Shown: piece after piece, positions 62,570-64,000 of the stretch
Layout of the letters: every line of letters begins with the position of its first letter
How positions within the stretch are numbered: the first letter of the stretch is position 1
Origin: Wyeomyia smithii
Taxonomy: Eukaryota; Arthropoda; Insecta; Diptera; Culicidae
DNA length: 64,000 nucleotides
Assembly (NCBI RefSeq): GCF_029784165.1
Contig: NC_073696.1
Span: 267,746,760-267,810,759 of the forward strand
Direction: 5' to 3'
The notes under the pieces: model-generated
Databases searched by the model: none
What the model was told of the DNA's origin: nothing
The model's input: only the letters and a program-made list of their open reading frames with translations
Position numbers and translations under genes: made by a program

Positions 62570-62815
62570 TCATATCGTATGTTTGTGTGGTAGAGGTCGA
62601 CTGTAGAAGGTACCAATAATTGGGTTTGCTCAGCAGTCTTCAAACCCTAGATTCAGAACGAATTTGGTCCCAACGTTTCAGCACTTGCTGGAGCCTTCAT
62701 CAGGGAAACTGTTGAGAGGTGTTATTTATTATAGTTATACAATTTTAATATAAATATGCCACCAGAAATATTTGTATTTTTCTACGTCAGATGAGTAATA
62801 TTCGTGAGAATAGAA
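62570..62815 (-). mobile_element. Insertion carrying a hammerhead-like motif
   Basis: About 245 bases without the surrounding GAATCCAA pattern. The minus strand holds the hammerhead-like core (62660-62715) within it. No clear target duplication was seen, so the limits are approximate. By analogy with Penelope-like retroelements, whose ends carry such ribozymes, it may be a fragment of one. No RT or GIY-YIG endonuclease is present. Confidence 0.45.
62660..62715 (-). ncRNA. Hammerhead-like ribozyme motif
   Basis: The minus strand reads CTGATGA (62703-62697), then A, GGCTC, loop CAGCAA, GTGCT (stem II, four of five positions pairable), then GAAACGTT (62679-62672). The GAAA is followed by CGT, so ACGU forms a four-base palindromic stem III, with U at the cleavage position. 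The flanks TTCC and GGGA can form stem I. All invariant core bases (CUGAUGA, GAA) are present. Activity is untested; stem II has one mismatch and one wobble. Confidence 0.55.
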
Positions 62816-64000
62816 GAATCTAAGAATTCGAATATCCAACAGATTCATAATCTAGCATTACCAAAAATTTATAAACCCCGGATCCCAGAATAAAAGAATT
62901 GTCTTGAGAAACTTAGGTTTGAAGAATCCAGGAGACCAGAAAGAGAATCTATGAATCCAAGAGAGCAGAAATCTAATAGATCCAGAATACATGAATCCGA
63001 AAATCTAAGAATTTAAGTATCCAAAAATGCACGAAAATCAAAAACACAAGAATCAAAGCATCAAGCAAGCCAAAAATTCACCAGATGCAAGAATCAGACA
63101 TCTAGATCTAGATTTTTATATTCAAAGGTACCAAAATTCAAAAACTTTGAAACGGAAAAGTAAAACTCACACACAAGCACGGATATTAATGATAAGCGTA
63201 TCACTCACTTCAATAGTGATACTGCCAATAATGTGAAGTGCGAAGTACAGAAAACACGAACGATTCTAGAAATCCTAATTCAATAGCTCAAATCGAAGCA
63301 TCTTTGGATTCAAAAATCTAAGACTCTTAGAAGCCAAGAATCCATGGAATTATGAATCAAAAAATCATTCGGAATTTAAGAATTAAAGATGTCAGTTCGT
63401 GATAACCCCGCTTAGCTCGACCTGACATACATGCTATATATTTATAGCTATTTGAAAAACATCAAGGTACCCATTCAACAGCGAATTGAATCTCAGAAAA
63501 AAAAAACATGTTAGTTTTAGTATGTGGTTTGGTTTTAGCTTATAGCCATAAAACCATTTAATTGGCTCCATAAAACATTAATTTTGATTGTGCTGTGTAA
63601 AATAAATATTGTGTGAATAAATATTGTATAAAGAATTCGAGACATTCAGAAACCAACAAAACATGAACTCACGACTCCAAGAAGCCAGGAATCGAAGAAT
63701 TCCAGAATCTCAAAGTCTGAAAATCCAAGAAACGACGAATTGAGAATCCAAGAGTCCATGAATGCGAGAATCCTAGAATTCAGGAATTCATATTTGTAAG
63801 AATTGCAGAATCTAGAAATTCAACAATTTAACAGGGCCAAAAAGGATTAGTAAAAATTCATAAATCGAAGATCCAAGAAAACACTCCACTAAGATACCTT
63901 AATTCGAAGAACTCGAGGAATCAAGAAACCAGATACCCAAGAAGCCATGAACAAAAGTCTAAGAAGCCAAAAAAGAAGAAATCCAAAAATCCATGGATAA

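Larger units (their letters stand above)
59760..64000 (+). repeat. Very degenerate GAATCCAA-type repeat, over 4 kb
   Basis: Dozens of phrases built from GAATCCAAGAATC, AAAATCCAAAAAT and AATTCAAGAATCC recur every 10-20 bases with heavy divergence, and the block continues past the window's end. Strand asymmetry is strong: A-rich on the plus strand with few long T runs. Non-repeat insertions sit at about 61440-61760, 62570-62815 and 63390-63650, and a SINE at 60515-60714. No gene is supported within it. Confidence 0.8.

Overview
This window looks like intergenic or intronic DNA from a culicine mosquito, most probably Aedes. The support is a Feilai-like tRNA-derived SINE, a second tRNA-SINE family present twice, several clades of non-LTR retrotransposon, hAT and Tc1/mariner relics, MITEs with clear target-site duplications (TSDs), and transposons that carry internal tandem arrays. 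I found no bacterial-style operon, no CRISPR array, no rRNA gene, no functional tRNA gene and no host gene that I can name. The only long intact coding sequence is the second ORF of a non-LTR retrotransposon (49371-51962, minus strand).

Layout. 1-4.4 kb: low-copy DNA. 4.4-5.7 kb: a promoter-like repeat and a 1.1-kb inverted repeat. 5.8-9.8 kb: a decayed CR1/Daphne-like retrotransposon on the minus strand, cut by a MITE that is itself cut by a SINE. 10.2-12.8 kb: a broken Tc1/mariner transposase split by a 1.6-kb fold-back element. 13.9-16.3 kb: MITE-like repeats and a scrambled mariner relic. 16.3-19.4 kb: low-copy DNA. 19.5-21.2 kb: a transposon bearing about 120-bp and 150-bp arrays. 21.5-25.1 kb: a long-terminal-inverted-repeat element with 1.1-kb internal duplications; a relative lies at 32-33.5 kb. 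25.5 kb: a second promoter-like repeat with TATA, Inr and DPE at canonical spacing. 26.4-26.7 kb: a hairpin followed by a Feilai-like SINE. 26.7-30 kb: low-copy DNA. 30.4-30.8 kb: a Jockey-type RT fragment cut by a 49-bp retro-insertion. 35.0-35.8 kb: another inverted repeat. 36.2-41.4 kb: a GGGACAGTA-related satellite split by a 2.8-kb array-bearing transposon and expanded into about 1.6 kb of 9-bp repeats. 41.4-45 kb: low-copy DNA. 45.0-47.0 kb: a MITE, then a hAT element with a second hAT MITE inside it. 49.0-52.2 kb: a Jockey-like retrotransposon bounded on both sides by (TA)n. 53-56.1 kb: two RT relics and an inverted repeat invaded by a 277-bp palindromic insertion with hammerhead-like sequence. 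56.4-59.7 kb: mostly low-copy DNA. 59.8-64 kb: a very degenerate repeat related to GAATCCAA that runs off the window and carries a SINE and a second hammerhead-like motif.

The elements do not form a pathway. Their nesting gives a relative order of insertion: CR1/Daphne-like element, then MITE, then SINE; Tc1/mariner, then fold-back; hAT, then hAT MITE; satellite, then array-bearing transposon; inverted repeat, then hammerhead-bearing insertion. Element-family names rest on motifs read by eye, with no database search.
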